From: Prorocentrum cordatum
Taxonomy: Eukaryota; Sar; Dinophyceae; Prorocentrales; Prorocentraceae
Direction: 5' to 3'
Length of the DNA stretch: 64,000 nt
NCBI GenBank assembly: GCA_963575745.1
Contig: CAUYUJ010021660.1
Span: 199,712-263,711 of the forward strand
Of this stretch, positions 9,955-21,430 are shown one piece after another; the first letter of the stretch is position 1, and the number at the start of each line of letters is the position of its first letter. The notes under the pieces were generated by a model, which worked only from the letters and a program-made list of their open reading frames with translations, ran no database searches and was not told where the DNA came from. The position numbers were made by a program, and so were the translations under genes.

Positions 9955-11890
9955 GGCCGCTCGAGACATCCTCACAAATCTTGCTACTTGGGCTACTTGG
10001 GTCAACCCTCTACTTGCGCTATTTGGGCCGCTCGAGACATCCTCACAGCTCTGCCGCCGCCGCTCGAGACATCCTCACAACTTTGGCTACTTGGGCTACT
10101 TGGGCCACTTCTCTACGTGGGCTACTTGGTCCGCTCGAGACATCCTCACAACTCTGGCGCCGCCGCTAGAGACCTCCTCACAATTCTGGCTACTTGGGCT
10201 ACTCGGGGTCCTGAAAGTGGGTTGACCCGAGTAGCCCAAGTAGTCCAAGTAGCCCAAGTAGAGGGTTTGACCCAAGCAGCCCAAGTGGCCCAAGTAGGCC
10301 AAGCAGCCCAAGGATTTGACCCAAGTAGCCCAAGTAGCTCGAGATATCCTCACAACTCTGGCGCCGCCGCTTGAGATATCCTCACAATTTTGGCTACTTG
10401 GGCTACTTGGGCTACTTGGGTCAATCCTCTACTTGGGCTACTTGGGCCGCTCGAGACATCCTCACAACTCTGGCGCCGCCGCTCGAGACATCCTCAACAC
10501 TCTGGCTACTCGGGTTACTTGGTGTCCTGAAAGTCCTGAAAGTAGGTTGACCCAAGTAGCCCAAGTAGCCCAAGTAGAGGTCTTGACCCAAGTAGCCCAA
10601 ATAGCCCAAATAGCCTAGGTAGCCCGAGTAGCCCAAGGGTTTGACCCAAATAGCCCAAGTAGCTCGAGACATCCTCACAACTCTGGCGCCGCCGCTCGAG
10701 ACATTCTCACAACTTTGGCACCGCCGCCTGAGACAAAACTTTGGATACTTGGGCTACTTGGGCTACTTGGGACAACCCTCTACTTGGGCTACTCGGGCCA
10801 CTCGAGACATTCTCACAACTCATACGCCGCCGCTCGAGACATCCTCACAGCTTTTGCTACCTGGGCTACTTGGGCTACTTGGGTCAACCCTCTACTTGGG
10901 CTACTTGGGCCGCTCGAGACATCCTCGAAACTCGTACGCCGCTGCTCGAGACATCCTCACAACTTTGGCTACATGGGCTACTTGGGCTACTCGAGTCTGC
11001 CCTCTACTTGGGTTACTTGGGTCGCTCGAGACATCCTCACAACTCTGGCGCCGCCGCTCGAGACATCCTCACAACTTTCGCTACTTGGGCTACTCGGGCG
11101 ACGTGGGTCAATCCTCTACTTGGGCTGCTGGGGCTGCCCGAGACATCCTCACAACTCGTGCGCCGCCGCTCGGGACATCATCACAGCTTTTGGCTACTCG
11201 GGCTACTTGGGCTAGTAGGGTCAACCCTCTACTTGGGCTACGTGGGCCGCTCGAGACATCCTCACAACTCGTACGCCGCCACTCGAGACATCCTCGCAAC
11301 TTTGGCTACTTGGGGCAACGCTTTACTTGGGCCAGAAAAAAATCAGCGGGGGCCTCGGGGTGACTTTTTCTTCTGGCGTTTTCCGCCTTGTCTGATTCGG
11401 CTTGATTCCGCTACCGTGTTGACCCGAAGCGGCGTCTCGCTCGGTGCGCTGGAGTGCCACCTCGGCCACGCATCATAATGTAATGTCCCGCTTGACCTGA
11501 CTCGACCTGCCTCTCGCCGCTCGGGGCATCCTCACAACTCGGACACCGCCGCTCGAGGCATCCTCACAACTTGGGCGCCTGCGATGGAGGCATCCTCACA
11601 ACTCGGGCATCGCCGCTAAAACCCTCTACTGAGGCTACTTGCGCCGCTCGAGACATCTTCACAACTCTGGCGCCGCCGCTCGAGACATCCTCACAACTTT
11701 GGCTACTTGGGCTACTTGGGCCAACCCTCTACTTGGGCTATTCGGGCCACTCGAGACATCCTCACAACTCTGGCGCCGCCGCTCGGGACATCATCACAGC
11801 CTCTGGCTACTCGGGCTACTCGGGCTACTCGGGCTACTCGGGCTACTCGGGCTACTTGGGCTACTTGGGCTACTTGGGTCAAACGAGTTA
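9955..11890. repeat. CTACTTGGG / CTCGAGACATCCTCACAA array
   Basis: About 1.9 kb built from two words: GGCTACTTGGGCTACTTGGG and GCTCGAGACATCCTCACAAC, the latter followed by TCTGGCGCCGCC. Stretches at 10220-10340 and 10540-10665 carry the reverse complement (CCCAAGTAGCCCAAGTAG), so inverted segments lie inside the array. A non-repeat piece at 11335-11510 interrupts it. The Leu/Gly/Tyr-rich frames come from the repeat. Confidence 0.95.
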
Positions 11891-12189
11891 GAGACACTCC
11901 TCGCGGACGCACTGCAATATGAGACGATCTGGCGATCGAAGAGCCGCCGATCGTTCGAGGTTCAACGGTCCACGCGTTGTCCTGAAACCAGCGCCCGGGT
12001 CGCCACACGAACCTGCCGTAGCCATTGCAGCTGAAGCCACCTGGGCTCTCTTTGAGACAGGAGCGGCGCAGGTGGCCGAGCCCGAGGCTGGCATGAGAGG
12101 CGCGGCTGTGACGTGCGGCTCGACCGCAAACGGTCAGGCAGGTACCGGTGCAGTCGAGGTAGTTCGGCAGCAAGTCATGGTAGCCTGGC
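11891..12189. other. Unassigned segment with possible DinoSL relict
   Basis: Non-repeat DNA between the array and the TAGCG repeats. CCGTAGCCATTGCAGCTGAA (12013-12032) matches the first 11 bases of the dinoflagellate spliced leader exactly and roughly 17 of 21 overall. That would fit a retroposed transcript end, but chance similarity is quite possible. No domain follows it. Confidence 0.25.
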
Positions 12190-12385
12190 ATACCCTCGTC
12201 ATTCCATTTTTAGCGTCGATCAGCGTCGACTAGCGTCTGGGAGTCGATGAGATAGCGCCCGTTTAGCGTGGATTAGCGTGGATTAGAGTCGATTCGCGTC
12301 GATTTAGCGTAGATTTGCGTCGATTCGCAAGAGCCGACAAGATGGTATGGGAGACTCCCATGAGTTGCCACCGAAAGGTAAGTGG
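12190..12385. repeat. TTAGCGTCGA array plus conserved block, copy 1
   Basis: Short units TTAGCGTCGA, TAGCGTGGAT and TCGATTCGCG lead into a block with GACTCCCATGAGTTGCCACC, followed by GAAAGGTAAGT. The arrangement recurs at 45365-45510 (GGCTCCCATGAATTGCCACA) just before the PDZ-like exon. Here it lies about 260 bp before the CCCH gene. GGTAAGT resembles a 5' splice site. It may be a 5' leader, promoter-proximal element or repeat. Confidence 0.55.
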
Positions 12386-12649
12386 CAGCTTGTGGGAGAG
12401 CAGCAGTGCAGGCTCTGAGGGGAGGAAAGAGTGCCGATGCCGTTGCCTCCCCTCGTTTTCGCCCTCCTGGTCTCCTGGGGGGCCCTCGCCGCCACGGCCG
12501 GATTCGCCTCGAAGTTCTGATCAGAACGCTCCCCAAGAGAGAGAGGTCCAGAAAGTAGCAGTACACCTTAGGCGATGCTTAAGAAAACCCAAGTTTTCGG
12601 CCAGAGTCTCGATTATTCTTAACGTTTCAATGTAAATCCTAAGATTCGA

Positions 12650-14397
12650 ATGGAAATTTTGGGTTTTAATTCAAGTTCTGAGACTATGAATTTCTTAACC
12701 CATGATGTCTTAAGCATTTCGCAGGGTGTAGAGGTATCTTTCCTTTCCCCAGGCTCGGCTGCCGATCGCGGGACCAGGGCTGCGGCGACGCGAGGTGCCA
12801 TCCGCGCGAAGGCGCCCTCGAGCCGCGAGAAGCTGGCGTGGAAGGCCACGTTCATCGACCTGCGCGACGACGAGCGCCAGGGCTCACTCAGTCCTCGTCC
12901 TTCCAGCGAGCCCTGCAGCGAGTCTTCTTCTAGATGCAGCTCGTACTTCGACGCCGATCGCAGATGCACTGCTATGCTGTGGGAGCACATGGAAGAAGCT
13001 TGGGCCTCGAACTGCCGGAAGACGATGAAAAAGAAGCTCCTGTCCGCAGATCCGCAGGGCGAATTCAAGGACAAGACCGATGAAGAAGGAGTCCACGGTC
13101 GCGCAGTGTTGCACGACGGCGACGCGTGCAGCAGCTGTGCTCTGGCGTCCACAAGCACGGATGTGATGAGTAGCGGCATTTCGGAGATTTGCGCGAAAGC
13201 GCCTTGGAGGCAGAACCGCGCCGGGAGCGTTCCGAGATCAGAGGGCCGCAAAAAATTGTCGTGGAAGGCCACGTTCATCGATTTGTCCGACGACGAGCTC
13301 CAGGGCTCCATCAGTCCTCGGCCTTCTAGCGAGCCCTGCAGCGAGTCTTCTTCTAGCTGTAGCGCGTTCTTCCAAGCCGAGAAGAGAAACACCGCTATGC
13401 TTGCGAAGCACATGGAAGAGGCATGGGCATCGAACAGCCGGGAGACGATGAGGACCAGCCTCGAAAAGCGGCGCCTGTCGGCCGCTGCGGAGGCCATTGA
13501 CAACATCCCTGAGCAGCTGAGCAGCGTGGTGCTCAACAAGGCCAAGAGCCTCGCTGAGAGCGTGAAGACCGACCTGTTCTTGGTGCAGAAGGCCATTCGC
13601 TGCAGTGGTGGGGATGAAGATGTAGTCGACGTGGCCATCGATCAGCTGGGCCAAATCCCAGGGATCATCAGGAGCTCGTTTGACTCGAAGATCATGGAGG
13701 CGAACGGCGCGATACGGCTGAAGCTGAGCGCCATCATGCAGAGGGTCAAGAGGAAGAATTCGGAGAGCGACGAAATGGTGACGGAGCTGTGGACCATTCC
13801 TGAGGAGCTGGAGCAGATCACCGGGCAGGCGGTTGACGAGGCCGTGCAAGAGTCCAAGCGGGCGGCGACAAGGCATTGCGACCGCGTGATGAGGAGCCTG
13901 CCGGAGGACGCGGGGGTGAGCCGCCAGGCTCTGAGAGACGCCAAGCTGCACATCGCGGAGGCCGTGCCCGAGATGTTCACCGAGACGATGCGGGCCCTGA
14001 GGCGCACGACCAATGCGAACGTGAAGCACGCCGTGGCCCACGTGGACGACCCCAGCGATATGCCGGTCTCGAACTGCTTGATCGCCGACGTGCTTCTGAG
14101 GGCCAAGGCGGGCATCGAGGAGCCCGGCCCGCACGCGGGCCTGGGAGCCTCGGTCGCCCCCGCCAGCCTCAGCCCCAGCGCAGGGGGCGGCTGTCACCGC
14201 AACGCCGGGAGCCTGGGCCACCCCGAGATGTGCGTCCGGCCTTGCCTGTACTTCTTGCGGGGCCAGTGCACGAACAGCGACGCGTGCAGGTCGTCGTCGT
14301 CGTCTTCGTCTTCGGCGTCGTCGTCGTCGTCGTCGCTGTCGCCGTCGTCGCCGTCGCCGTCGTCGTCGCCGTTGTCGCCGTCGTCGTCGTCGTCGCA

Positions 14398-14444
<47 letters not shown>

Positions 14445-14451
14445 GTTCGTC

Positions 14452-14488
<37 letters not shown>

Positions 14489-15109
14489 TCGTCAACCGCG
14501 TACCAGACCGGCTCGATGCACGCCGCCGCGCGAGCCAGCACGCGCGGAAGCGTGCGTCGCGCAGGTCCTGTTCGCGGCTGGCGTCGTCGAAGGTTCTGCC
14601 CTTACCAGCACCCTCCTCCTCGTCCTCCTTCTCCTTGTCCTCCTCCTCCTCCTGTTCACGGCTGGCGTCGTCGAAGGTTCTGCCACTACCAGCACCCGAT
14701 CCGGCCCGTGCACCTTGGGAGGCCGCACAGGAAGACGCTGGAAGCGGCGACGGCGGCCGAGTGCATCGGCAGCGCGCTTCCCATCCTCGAGAGGAAGCTT
14801 GTCACGCTGAACCTGTCCACGGACGCGCTCCAGGAGTACTCCAGCCAGCAGCGCTCTGGGCCCGACGGGGCCGCTGTCGTCGCGGGTAGTCGGGTCAAGC
14901 CTCGGGAGCTGCGGACTCTGGAGAGGGCTTTCAATGCCCTGTCCATGAGGTCGCTGCTGGTGGTGCTGCAGAGAAAGGTGGGGGATCAGGCCTCGCGCGA
15001 GAAGGCTCTGGTGGACGAGCTGCTTCTGGAGCTGCGCGGCCGGGGCTTCCTCGTCAACGCCGGGTCTGGGCCGTGGAGGGCCTCCTCGCCCTCCTCATCA
15101 TCGTCGTGA
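12650..15109 (+). CDS. CCCH zinc-finger protein, dinoflagellate type
   Basis: Continuous frame of 819 residues; 690 if the in-frame intron at 14290-14676 is removed. The finger has C-x7-C-x5-C with cysteines at residues 532, 540 and 546 (PCLYFLRGQC, TNSDAC). The third ligand pair continues after the intron as RFCHYQHP, restoring C-x3-H. The downstream RPVHL segment and a helical C-terminus (LSMRSLLVVLQRKVG) are usual in dinoflagellate CCCH proteins, presumed RNA binders acting after transcription. Residues about 60-128 and 201-270 are a diverged tandem duplication of 141 codons, each holding WKATFIDL and SPRPSSEPCSESSS. Residues about 280-480 look helical. The ATG at 12650 is uncertain: TTTCCCCAG at 12742-12750 could be a splice or trans-splice acceptor, so the first ~33 residues may be non-coding. 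The exact RNA target cannot be read. Confidence 0.8.
14290..14676 (+). other. Intron inside the CCCH finger, (GTC)n-filled
   Basis: 387 nt, GT...AG, splitting an AGG arginine codon: GCGTGCAG|GTCGTC and GTCGAAG|GTTCTGCCAC. AGG is present at both junctions, a direct repeat often seen at dinoflagellate introns. The first 200 nt are mostly GTC repeats. Length is a multiple of three without an in-frame stop, so retention would add 129 mostly Ser/Arg/Pro residues between the third Cys and the His and destroy the finger. A second possible acceptor is at 14591-14592. Confidence 0.75.
14566..14697 (+). repeat. 84-bp tandem duplication of the intron's 3' splice region
   Basis: GGCTGGCGTCGTCGAAGGTT occurs twice, 84 bp apart, followed by CTGCCCTTACCAGCACCC in the first copy and CTGCCACTACCAGCACCC in the second. 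The first copy encodes FCPYQHP (ligand His replaced by Pro); the second encodes FCHYQHP. Both acceptors are in the same phase, so use of the first would give a finger lacking its histidine. Confidence 0.85.
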
Positions 15110-15965
15110 TGCTCCTGCTCCTCCAGTAGCCACTGGTGAGAGTCCCGGCATGCGCGGAACCCAGTGTAGCCCAGATGCACACTGCCAATCCTGAGACCCA
15201 GAATTCTTGGGGCATTGGCGGCGGCGAGAGCAGTGCTGAGTGTGGGCCTGGGCGCGCTGGAGTGACGGAGGTGGGCCCCAGCAGCGAGGAGTCGCAGCCC
15301 CCGATCCCGAGTGGTAGTGCAAGGTCTGGCCGTGAGTGCGTGTGCGCGGCAACATCGAATTCGTGTTGGGTCATGTTTCAATGTATCTTTGGTCGACAGC
15401 CCTGTGCAGGGCGGAGCTTTCCACGTGGACCTAGCCTCAGACAGGCTCAGACGCGTGGCCGCTGGGGCGGTCGGCGGATCGACAGATGAGCCCATATGCT
15501 TTGCTGTGGGGGCCTGGTAGGGCCGCCCGAATTGATCTCCGTTTCTGGTATCGGCGTGTGGTTTATTGACTGCCGGCCTGCTTCGGGCCAGGAGGATTAT
15601 GCTTCTTGCCCTCGATTTCCTCGCTCTCGGCTGAGAAGGGCCGCTGCTGTAGAATCGCTGGCCAAGCAAGCTGTCGTTGGTGTCGGTGCCCTGGCAGCAA
15701 GTTCGGCTGAAAGAGCCGCTGACCAAGGTAATGTCAGCTTATTGTGATTAGCAAATTGCTGCCCCCCCCGCCCCCCTCCCCCCAGGGCTGATGAATAAAC
15801 CTCGTTGGGCGCGAAACATTTTTTTAATCACGCGCGCCAGGGGGTCGTCGCTGGGGCCTCCGAGGGCATCGTGTACCCCCTTGCATGACAGCCTCAAAAC
15901 GATTGCCTGTCGTATCGAAGTTGTTATAGGTGTCGTACACATCCGAGGCGAATCTGTTTCCCACT
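15110..15965. other. Downstream of CCCH gene, no gene recognised
   Basis: Starts with the 3' flank of the CCCH gene. Frames are open on both strands (for example 246 residues on the minus strand, 14986-15726) but show no domain, and the long minus frame partly mirrors the CCCH gene's end. A CCCCCCCGCCCCCC run lies at 15764-15783. Confidence 0.4.
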
Positions 15966-15969
15966 CTCA

Positions 15970-16027
15970 GGCGTCGTCGTCGTCGCCGTCGCCGTCGTCG
16001 TCGTCGTCTTCTTCGTCGTCCTTGTCA

Positions 16028-16058
<31 letters not shown>

Positions 16059-16213
16059 TGTCGTTGCCGTCGTCGTCGTCGTCGTCGCAGTCGTCATCGT
16101 CGTCGTCGTCGTCGTCGTTGTCGTTGTCGTCGTTGTCGTCTTCGTCTTCAGCGTCGTCGTCGTCGTCGTCGGATACAGCGGGCCTGCGCAGCCCCCCGTA
16201 GGACATCCGCAGT

Positions 16214-16265
<52 letters not shown>

Positions 16266-16458
16266 GTTCGTCGTCGTCTTCGTCGTCGTCGTCGAGTACA
16301 GCGGGCCCGCGCAGCACCCTTCCCTCTCATAGGACATCCGCATTGCGTCGTCGTCGTCGTCGTCGCCGCCGCCGTCGCTGTCTGCCGTCCGCCGTCCATC
16401 GTCCTCGTCCTCGTCCTCGTCTTCGTCCTCATCCTCGTCCTCGTCGTCGTCCTTGTCG

Positions 16459-16516
<58 letters not shown>

Positions 16517-16520
16517 TCAC
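15970..16520. repeat. (GTC)n blocks separated by a repeated 45-60 bp spacer
   Basis: Long GTC/CGT triplet tracts are interrupted at 16170-16217 and 16295-16345 by two related spacers with TACAGCGGGCC.GCGCAGC and TAGGACATCCGCA.TGCGTC. Asp-, Ser-, Arg-, Val- and Thr-rich frames on six strands/frames are shadows. Confidence 0.95.
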
Positions 16521-17590
16521 GATTACAGAATCCACGACACACGGGGGCAGGAAGACTGCCAGACTTGCTCGGGTCGGGCGAAAGGCTGGGGAAGGAAAGC
16601 GGGAGTTGCGAAACCTGCTGCGCGCAGCCGGTTTCGGTCGCCCCGCCGAGGGGCCAGTCCTCGATGCATAGCCGCTTTCGACGCCACGGGGCGTTCGGAA
16701 AATCAGCAATGTGAGCTGCTGGGCAAATCCCCGCTTGGCCACGCCCCCCTTCCGTCCAGCCCGCCTTGCTCGCGGGCCCGCGCGGCAGATGGCGCCCCCC
16801 TGACTGTGGCCAGGGCAAAGGAAACGCATCGGTTCGACAGAAAAAACAACGGAATATGTGGGGCGAGCGCCGACAGCAGTTCTTCATTTCGAACAGGTGT
16901 TGCCCTGGGTCACGGCCCCTGCTTCTGCTGCCTGTGCCTCCCGCCCCCCTCCCCTCCCCCAGTTTGTGCTGTCTGTCGCCTTCCCGCTGGCGGCTGGGCG
17001 TCGGCGCTAATAACCGGCGCCGCCGCCGTTGACATTATATCTGGCGGGCGCCACCTCGCGATTCGCCCGAGCAAGGGGACGATTTTTTTAAAGCGCGCGC
17101 CCCCCACGGATTTGTGAATCACAATCTGACGTTAATTCATGGTGTTTTAGCTCCAGCGCCGCCAGTGGCATTTCGGTCGAAATAGGCCGCGCTTTTTGAT
17201 GTTTGAGCGTTCAAATTCTTAACGCTTCGCGTGTCCCCACAAGCCCATCCAGCAACGAGACCCCAAGGTGAACCGGCTTGATCAGGAACGTGGGGGAGCA
17301 CGTGGTGGAACGAAGAGCTGAGGAAACCGTCGATCCGAAGTTGGGGTCACCTCGAATAGACCCAGGATGTGCTTTCGCGGACCTGTCGAACGAGGAAGGG
17401 CGGAGGAAACAAATGAGGAACGGGTGGAGGACGAGGAGGAGGAAAAAAAGGAGGCGTAGGACCAGGAGGGGGGGGCAAAAGAAAAAAACAAAAAAAGAGA
17501 TGAAGGAGCGGGATGAGGAGGAGAGCGAGCGGAAGGAGGATGAACCTGATTGAGCACGTTGTCACCCAACTCCAGCTTAAGCCTGTTTGG
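16521..17590. other. No gene recognised
   Basis: About 1 kb of unique-looking DNA. The words GGCGGGCGCCACC and CGCGCGCCCCCC occur, and 17400-17530 becomes strongly purine-rich. No domain is visible in any frame. Confidence 0.4.
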
Positions 17591-17597
17591 GAGGAGG

Positions 17598-17820
17598 CGG
17601 AGGAGGAGGAGGAGGAGGAGGAGGAGGAGGAGGAGGAGGAGGAGGAGGAGGAGGAGGAGGAGGAGGAGGAGGAGGAGGAGGAGGAGGAGGAGGAGGAGGA
17701 GGAGGAGGAGGAGGGGAGGAGGAGGAGGAGGACCAGGAGGAGGAGGAGGAGGAGGAGGAGGACGAGGAGGAGGAGGAGGAGGTGGGGGAGGAGGGGGAGG
17801 AGGAGGTGGAGGATGAGGAA
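17598..17820. repeat. (GGA)n microsatellite
   Basis: Over 200 bp of GGA/GAG triplets, nearly pure to 17710, then mixed with GTG and GAC. Poly-Glu, poly-Gly and poly-Arg frames are shadows. Confidence 0.97.
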
Positions 17821-17884
17821 TAGGAGGGGAAGGAGATGTAGAAGGAGGGGGATAATGGGGAGGAGGAGGAGGAGGACGACGACG

Positions 17885-18490
17885 ATGAATACGAGTAGTA
17901 GAGAGAGGAATATGATCATGAAACAAAACACAATACTGACAATCATCTTAGTAACAATCGTAAGAAGGAACATAATGATCAGTATCTAAAATATTAATAA
18001 TCATACAAATGCGGAAGCTACTAATGATAATACGAAGAAATAAGACAAACACGAATACTTAACCTAATACGAATAAGCAGGCGAATGAAACTCATATTCC
18101 CAATGGCGACATTTTGAATGACAGTAGTGACACGAATAGTATTCAGACGAACAGTAATATGAATCATAACGTTAGTAGGCGTAGTCGTACTAGTATGAGT
18201 AAGAGGAGTAGTTATCGTAAACATAAGAACAGTGATACGAATAGTACGAATACTATTCGTACTGGTACGAGTACTAAGAACAATACTATCAATAACACCA
18301 ATAGTACTTAGACTCTTACTAACAATATTGATAATAGTAATAACAAGGATCATCGTACTAGTAATGATAGTAAAGGTAAGTGTATTAATAATAATAATAA
18401 TAATAGTAGTATTAATATTCATAATAACCATCACACGAATAATGATACAAAGACAACTCATGATATTAATATTATTCGGAAGAATAATTA
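17885..18490. repeat. AT-rich island of AATAGTACGAA-like words
   Basis: Low-GC block made of AATAGTACG, GTAATAAC, ATACGAATA and AATAATAATA words. It resembles the complement of the island at 2760-3665 (ATTCGTACC against GGTACGAAT), so both may be one repeat family in opposite orientation. It ends in a GGAGGAGGACGAGG run. Confidence 0.7.
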
Positions 18491-20540
18491 TAATATGGGG
18501 GAGGAGGAGGACGAGGACGAGGACGAGGAGGAGGATACCCACCAACAGCCGAGACATTGAGGCGTATAAGTGGCAGTGCGCCGACAGGCCACGATAACCT
18601 GAGCTCTCTTCGTCCCTGACTTCGTATATTCTTATTTAATCGCTTCGCTCATTCCGCCGGCCCTCGAGCGCTCTATGGGGCCTCTTTGAAGCCTCTTAGG
18701 GGGCCTCTTTGGGGCAACCTAGGGGCCTCTTGGGGGCCTCTTGGGGGTCTCTTGGGGCTCCTCGGCGGCGTCTTGGGCTCCCCTTGGGCCTCCTGTAGTC
18801 GATTGCAGCCATCCCCTCGGAGGCCACGATCCTCGTGAGGGGTGGCGAAAAATAGCCTCCCCCCTGGGGATCGCCCGGGGTCAGCCGGGGATCGGCCGGG
18901 GTACTTTTCGTCCGGGGACCACCAGGGGCAGCCCCGCGCGCGCGAACTAGAAATATTGTTAGTAGTTACCGGAGATCTTAGCACGCCTTGCCGGGCCTTG
19001 CGAGCAGATTCGAGGCGATCAGAGGGGTCATCGGAGAGGCACAAGAGAGACTCAAGATAACACAAGAGCGCTCCAAGAGGAACCTCGGCCCCCAATACGC
19101 CCCAAGAGGCCGTTAAGAGATCCCCGAAGAAGCAAACATCGTCCCATTCCTTTAGGGAAAAGTATATTTTTAGCATGTCCGCTTTTTGGGGCTTCGCAGC
19201 GTTCAAGACGGCCCGATGGGCCCCCGATATCGCCCCAAGACGGCCAAAGAGGCCCCCCAGACCCAAGAGGGCTCCAAGACTGCCCCCGAGAGCCCCGAGA
19301 CTGCCCACAAGAAGCCCGAAATGCTCCCAGAAGGCTCCCGAGAGAGACCCACGAACCAAGAGAACCCTAGATGGCTGCAGAAAACCTCTGGAGGGCCCCA
19401 GCTCCCCAAGTCGGTCCAAGAAGGCCCAAGGACGGCCCAAGAGGGGGCCCAAAAGAGCCCCCGAAACGCCCAGATGGCGCTCTCCTACGAAGTACATCGA
19501 GCTGAGCCGACGATTTTGGTTCCACGCTTGAGGATCGAGGTTATCGAGAGAGACAGGCAATGAATCTATATTCGAAGTTCGACGATGGAAGTTTCTCTGA
19601 GTGCTGGGAGCGCTCCAGGCAATCAGGAAGCGACCAAACATCGATTTGTTCTGAGCTACTGCTACTTCGTTGGCGTGTCATGGGAACGCTCCTGGCTTCC
19701 CTAAAGGATGAACTCAACCACCAGAGAGGAGGAAGGGATGTGTGGGGATAAACCTCGGAGAGGGCAGATGAAAAGCCAGACGAAACTTTTCTCACTACCT
19801 CCTCCCATGAGGACCTGTGCTGAAACAAACGATGATTTATTGTTTTGCCGGGGAAGTGTCTGGAACGAGGCGCATGGAGCGAAGTGCCAATGCAGTCTTG
19901 CATGCATACATATATATACACATATAGGTATGTATATTTGCATATATCTACAGATATGAGACGCCCTTTGCAGTCCGTTCCGTCTACCTCCTGTACGATC
20001 CCTCTCAGGTTCGCCAGAACCATGGCACCCGGGGGCTGCCCGAACACATCCGATCCCAGGAAATCGCAACGTTAGGGCCCACAGCTGCCCGACAAGGAGC
20101 GCGCCGAAGGCGCCGGCTCTCCATGTAGGCAGCGCTCAGGCACCTGCAATAGCGTAGGCGTGTAGCGCTTGCCCAGGTGGACATTCCGACCTCCGCCATG
20201 AGGCACGAGGCGTCCATCTTCGTCCCGGCCGTGCTACCCAGCTCCTGGGCCACCGACGCCGGCGATGCCTACGGCGACGACGAGGTTTTCCGTCTGTCTC
20301 CCTACACCCCGACGTGTGCCTACAGTCGGACTCGATTGGACAGTGACACGCGAGAGGACACAAGACCCTTCCGAGGGCCACATTGCCGCAAGAATGTAGG
20401 AAGCACGGGTCGCAAGACACAGCACACAAGGGTATCCTTGATCTGGCAGGGTCGACCTACTACTCCGGGCCGCCTGTATTACCCACCCCCCCACAACCCT
20501 CGCCCCATGGTCCCCACGACGGCCCCCCCCCCCCCCAGCC
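18491..20540. other. No gene recognised; CCTCTTGGGGG and CCCAAGA word arrays
   Basis: 18695-18785 repeats GGGGCCTCTTGGGGG and variants; 19210-19470 repeats CAAGA/CCAAGAGG/CCCGAGA words in a degenerate way. Between and after these (to 20540) is unique-looking DNA with ATATATACACATATAGGTAT at about 19910-19930. The 322-residue minus frame (18673-19641) is driven by the word repeats. No domain recognised. Confidence 0.4.
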
Positions 20541-20544
20541 ACGC

Positions 20545-21430
20545 CCCTAGTGGCCGCATGCCCTGCGTGCGAACCCGTGAGCCCGTGGGGGGCATACCTG
20601 GGGAACCGGCCATGGGAGCCGCTGGCCAGGCCAAAGCTGGGGCCGCCAGCCCCGCGGCGGGCTCGGCATCCCGAGTGGCCGCATGCCTTGACAGGGAGCC
20701 CGCGGGGGGCATACCTGGGGAAGCGGCCATAGGGACAGCCGAAGACAAACCCCAGAGCCCCCCTCGACAACCCCCGCGCCTGCCCCCCTCCCCACGACGA
20801 CCCCCGCGACAACCCCCGCGACGGCCCCTACGACGACCCCCGGGACGGCCGCCGCGACCACCGCGACGGCCGCGAGTGGCAGGGGGCATGCCCGGGGAAG
20901 CGGCCACAAGGACAGCCGAAGCCCCCCCCCGGGACCCCCCCCCCGACAACCCCCGCGCCGGCCCCCCTCCCTACGACGACCCCCGCGACAACCCTCGCGA
21001 ACCTCGACGTCCCCCGCGACGGCCGCCACGACCACCGCGACGGCTGCGCCCCGAGTGGCCGCATGCCTTGTGAGGGAACCCGCGGGGGCATGCCCGGGGA
21101 AGGCGGCCAGCCAGCCCGCAGCCCGCGCCGCAGGCCCCTCGGCAGGATCCCGGGTGGCCGCCTGCCATGAGAGGGAGCCCGCAGGGGGCATGCCCGGGGA
21201 AGCGGCACGACGACCCACGCGACAACGCCCCAGACGGTCCCCACGACGACCCCCACGACGGCCGCCACGACCGCCGCGACGGCCGCGCCCCAGGTGGTCG
21301 CCACGACCTTGCGAAGGAGCCTGGGGGTGCATATCTGGGGAAGCGGCCATAGGGGCTGGCGCAGACTGCCCCTCGGCGGGCTCCAAGTCCCGAGTGGCCG
21401 CATGTCCTGAGAGGCCTGCGACGGGGCGCG
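20545..21430. repeat. Degenerate GTGGCCGCATGCC / GGGGAAGCGGCCA repeats
   Basis: GTGGCCGCATGCC or a variant followed about 45 bp later by GGGGAAGCGGCCA recurs near 20548, 20676, 20877, 21053, 21155, 21297 and 21392. The intervals are filled with CGACGACCCCCGCGACAACC-like words, which in one frame read Asp-Pro-Arg repeats. The unit spacing is irregular (about 95-200 bp). Confidence 0.75.

Noticed and set aside
9955-11478. Leu/Gly/Tyr-rich frames of 166-245 residues as membrane proteins
   Set aside because: Translation of the CTACTTGGG array; three overlapping frames give the same composition.
12619-14221. Minus-strand frames of 339 and 327 residues opposite the CCCH gene
   Set aside because: Shadows of the CCCH gene; the + strand carries the recognisable finger.
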